This document shows positions 62,608 to 64,000 of a DNA stretch of 64,000 bases, piece by piece (the first letter of the stretch is position 1; each line of letters starts with the position of its first letter). Source of the DNA: Tolypothrix bouteillei VB521301 (lineage in GTDB: Bacteria > Cyanobacteriota > Cyanobacteriia > Cyanobacteriales > Nostocaceae). The stretch covers positions 186,001 through 250,000 of the forward strand of contig NZ_JHEG04000002.1 of NCBI RefSeq assembly GCF_000760695.4, given 5' to 3'. The translations under genes and the position numbers were made by a program. A model generated the notes under the pieces. That model made no database searches. It saw only the letters and a program-made list of their open reading frames with translations, and had not been told where the DNA came from.

Positions 62608-64000
62608 CTAATGAGAAATTGTGCTAATTCCATCGCACAAACGCCTCTCATCTTCTTTAAGATTCGCGCTATTTTTCAAATAATCCTTCACCCAATCACA
62701 ACCCTGTGCTAATAATTTATCTGGGCTAGAATTTAAATCCAAATGCCAGAAAATGACATTTCCCAAGGAGTCGGAAGAAGCTAAAACCTGACCGTCTGGA
62801 CTAAAGCTCACGCTTTTAACACCTGCATGATGACCTCCAAGGATTTGCCGTATTTTTCCATCCCACGTCCATAATTTAACAGTCTTGTCTTCACTGCCTG
62901 TAATAAGAGTTTTACTGTCGGGACTAAAAACCAAGCTATTGATATTACCCTGATGACAATACAGTGTCGCTAAGATTTGACCTTGCAAATTCCAAAGTTT
63001 AATAGTTTTATCTTTACTAACAGTAGCAATGGTTTGACCATCAAGACTTATAGCTACAGCTAAAATCCCATCTTTATGTCCCCGCAAGGTCACAAGTTCT
63101 TTACCTTGTCGGTTCCAAATTTTAGCGGTTCCATCTTGGCTACCTGTGACAACGAGCTGACCGTTGGGAGTAAACTTTACACTCCTAACACCCGCTTGGT
63201 GTCCTCGCAGGGTTAATAACTCTCTACCTGCTAAATCCCACAGTTTCACTGTATTATCCCAACTCGCGCTGGCAATTGTTTGACCATCAGGACTAAATAC
63301 AGCGCTTCTGACATCGCCTTGATGTCCTTGGAGTGTCACCAATTCTTTACCATCTAAATTCCACAACTTGACTGTTTTATCTCGACTGGCGGTAACAACC
63401 ATTTTCCCATCAGGGCTAAACTGCAAACTTCTCAATGCATCGCTGTGACCTTGTAGGGAAGTTGCATATAAAGTTTCCGCACCTTTGAGCTTCCACAGTG
63501 TGGCAGTGTTCAGCTTTCCTACCGTACCAAGAAATTGACCTTTAGGGCTAAAACTAATACCAACAGAAGCAGCTTCTTTGAGATTTTCACTCCAAGCGGC
63601 GACTGTTGTTATCTCCGATTTTGGATTGAGAATTTTGGATTGGGGATTTGTTTGTGACCCAATGCTTGCTCCTTCTGGTTTCCACAGTCTGACACTCCCA
63701 TCCTCACCACTGCTTGCTAGGGTTTTACCATCTTTGCTAAAGTGTACGCCCCAAACAGCGTCTTGATGCCCGTGTAAAACTTGTAACTGTTTGCCTCTGC
63801 GGTTCCAAATTCTTACAGTTGTATCCGAACTTCCTGTAGCAATGGTTTGACCGTCGCGACTGAAAACTGCACTACCGACAATATTCTCATGACCGTGCAT
63901 TGTTGCTAGTTCTTTTCCTTCTAAATTCCAGAGTTTCGCGGTTTTGTCCCGACTGGCAGTGACCAGATTTTTACCATCGGAACTGAAATTGACGTACATC
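62608..64000 (-). CDS. WD40-repeat protein, C-terminal part (partial)
   Basis: The visible 463 residues are WD40 blades (VFSPDGQTIASASWDNTVKL and similar, about ten) ending in the typical cyanobacterial cap LLAQGCDWVKDYLKNSANLK. The frame opens in the middle of a blade at the window edge, so the N-terminus, which in relatives carries an NTPase or other effector, lies outside. A linker (~115-140, QTNPQSKILNPKSE) interrupts one blade. It is convergent with the exporter gene. Confidence 0.92.
   Translation of the reverse strand, partial: MYVNFSSDGKNLVTASRDKTAKLWNLEGKELATMHGHENIVGSAVFSRDGQTIATGSSDTTVRIWNRRGKQLQVLHGHQDAVWGVHFSKDGKTLASSGEDGSVRLWKPEGASIGSQTNPQSKILNPKSEITTVAAWSENLKEAASVGISFSPKGQFLGTVGKLNTATLWKLKGAETLYATSLQGHSDALRSLQFSPDGKMVVTASRDKTVKLWNLDGKELVTLQGHQGDVRSAVFSPDGQTIASASWDNTVKLWDLAGRELLTLRGHQAGVRSVKFTPNGQLVVTGSQDGTAKIWNRQGKELVTLRGHKDGILAVAISLDGQTIATVSKDKTIKLWNLQGQILATLYCHQGNINSLVFSPDSKTLITGSEDKTVKLWTWDGKIRQILGGHHAGVKSVSFSPDGQVLASSDSLGNVIFWHLDLNSSPDKLLAQGCDWVKDYLKNSANLKEDERRLCDGISTISH

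Overview
The window looks like chromosomal DNA of a filamentous, probably heterocyst-forming cyanobacterium. Evidence: a magnesium-chelatase ChlI gene, a Psb34-like photosystem protein, frequent HIP1 octamers (gcgatcgc), Uma2 and DUF4278 proteins, giant Ser/Thr-His hybrid kinases, cyanobacteriochrome-type GAF domains, WD40 STAND proteins and many short tandem repeats. No genus can be assigned from the sequence alone.

Layout. 1-2028: 3' part of chlI, a small membrane protein, an Uma2 nuclease. 2030-4594: CRISPR leader plus 32 repeats (37 bp), with no cas genes in the window; the last repeats decay. 4744-11345: a cupin, an IS630 fossil, a single-domain globin, a broken 5'-nucleotidase, a histidine-phosphatase/membrane/EF-hand fusion, and a double-globin/membrane/pentapeptide-repeat fusion. 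These are followed by a chimeric pseudogene that joins pieces of two genes of the downstream chemosensory operon. 11418-12605: a glycosyltransferase-like gene.

12804-22895 is the centrepiece: a complete Wsp-type chemosensory operon (CheW, CheR-TPR, MCP, Cys-rich CheW, CheA-REC, CheB). Its response regulator carries a WspR-like receiver fused to a class III nucleotide cyclase instead of the GGDEF domain of WspR. The predicted output is therefore cAMP rather than c-di-GMP.

22943-30047 is a decayed island: S4 protein, tRNA-like gene, an unrecognised 473-aa gene, Psb34-like gene, beta/gamma-crystallin, a MITE beside an integrase remnant, a TnpB element that splits a host gene in frame, a ParA fragment and a VapBC-type toxin pair. 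30155-38913 holds metabolic and secreted functions: secreted cupin, lipid kinase, haem peroxidase, PLP decarboxylase, FAD monooxygenase, class A beta-lactamase, a second MITE, and a CHAT protease fused to a cyanovirin-N lectin.

39667-58733 is rich in signalling and conflict-type proteins: a dual-GAF photoreceptor diguanylate cyclase with a DXCF motif, an STK/AAA/GAF/His-kinase giant, a peptidoglycan-binding protein, an M50 protease with TPRs, an AAA/ParA/coiled-coil cluster, a flavin-binding-fold protein, and an NB-ARC protein with 14 WD40 blades. 58497-64000 ends with a DUF4278 protein, a small exported protein, a divergent flavin monooxygenase and cyclic-peptide-type ABC exporter, and the end of a WD40 protein cut by the window edge.
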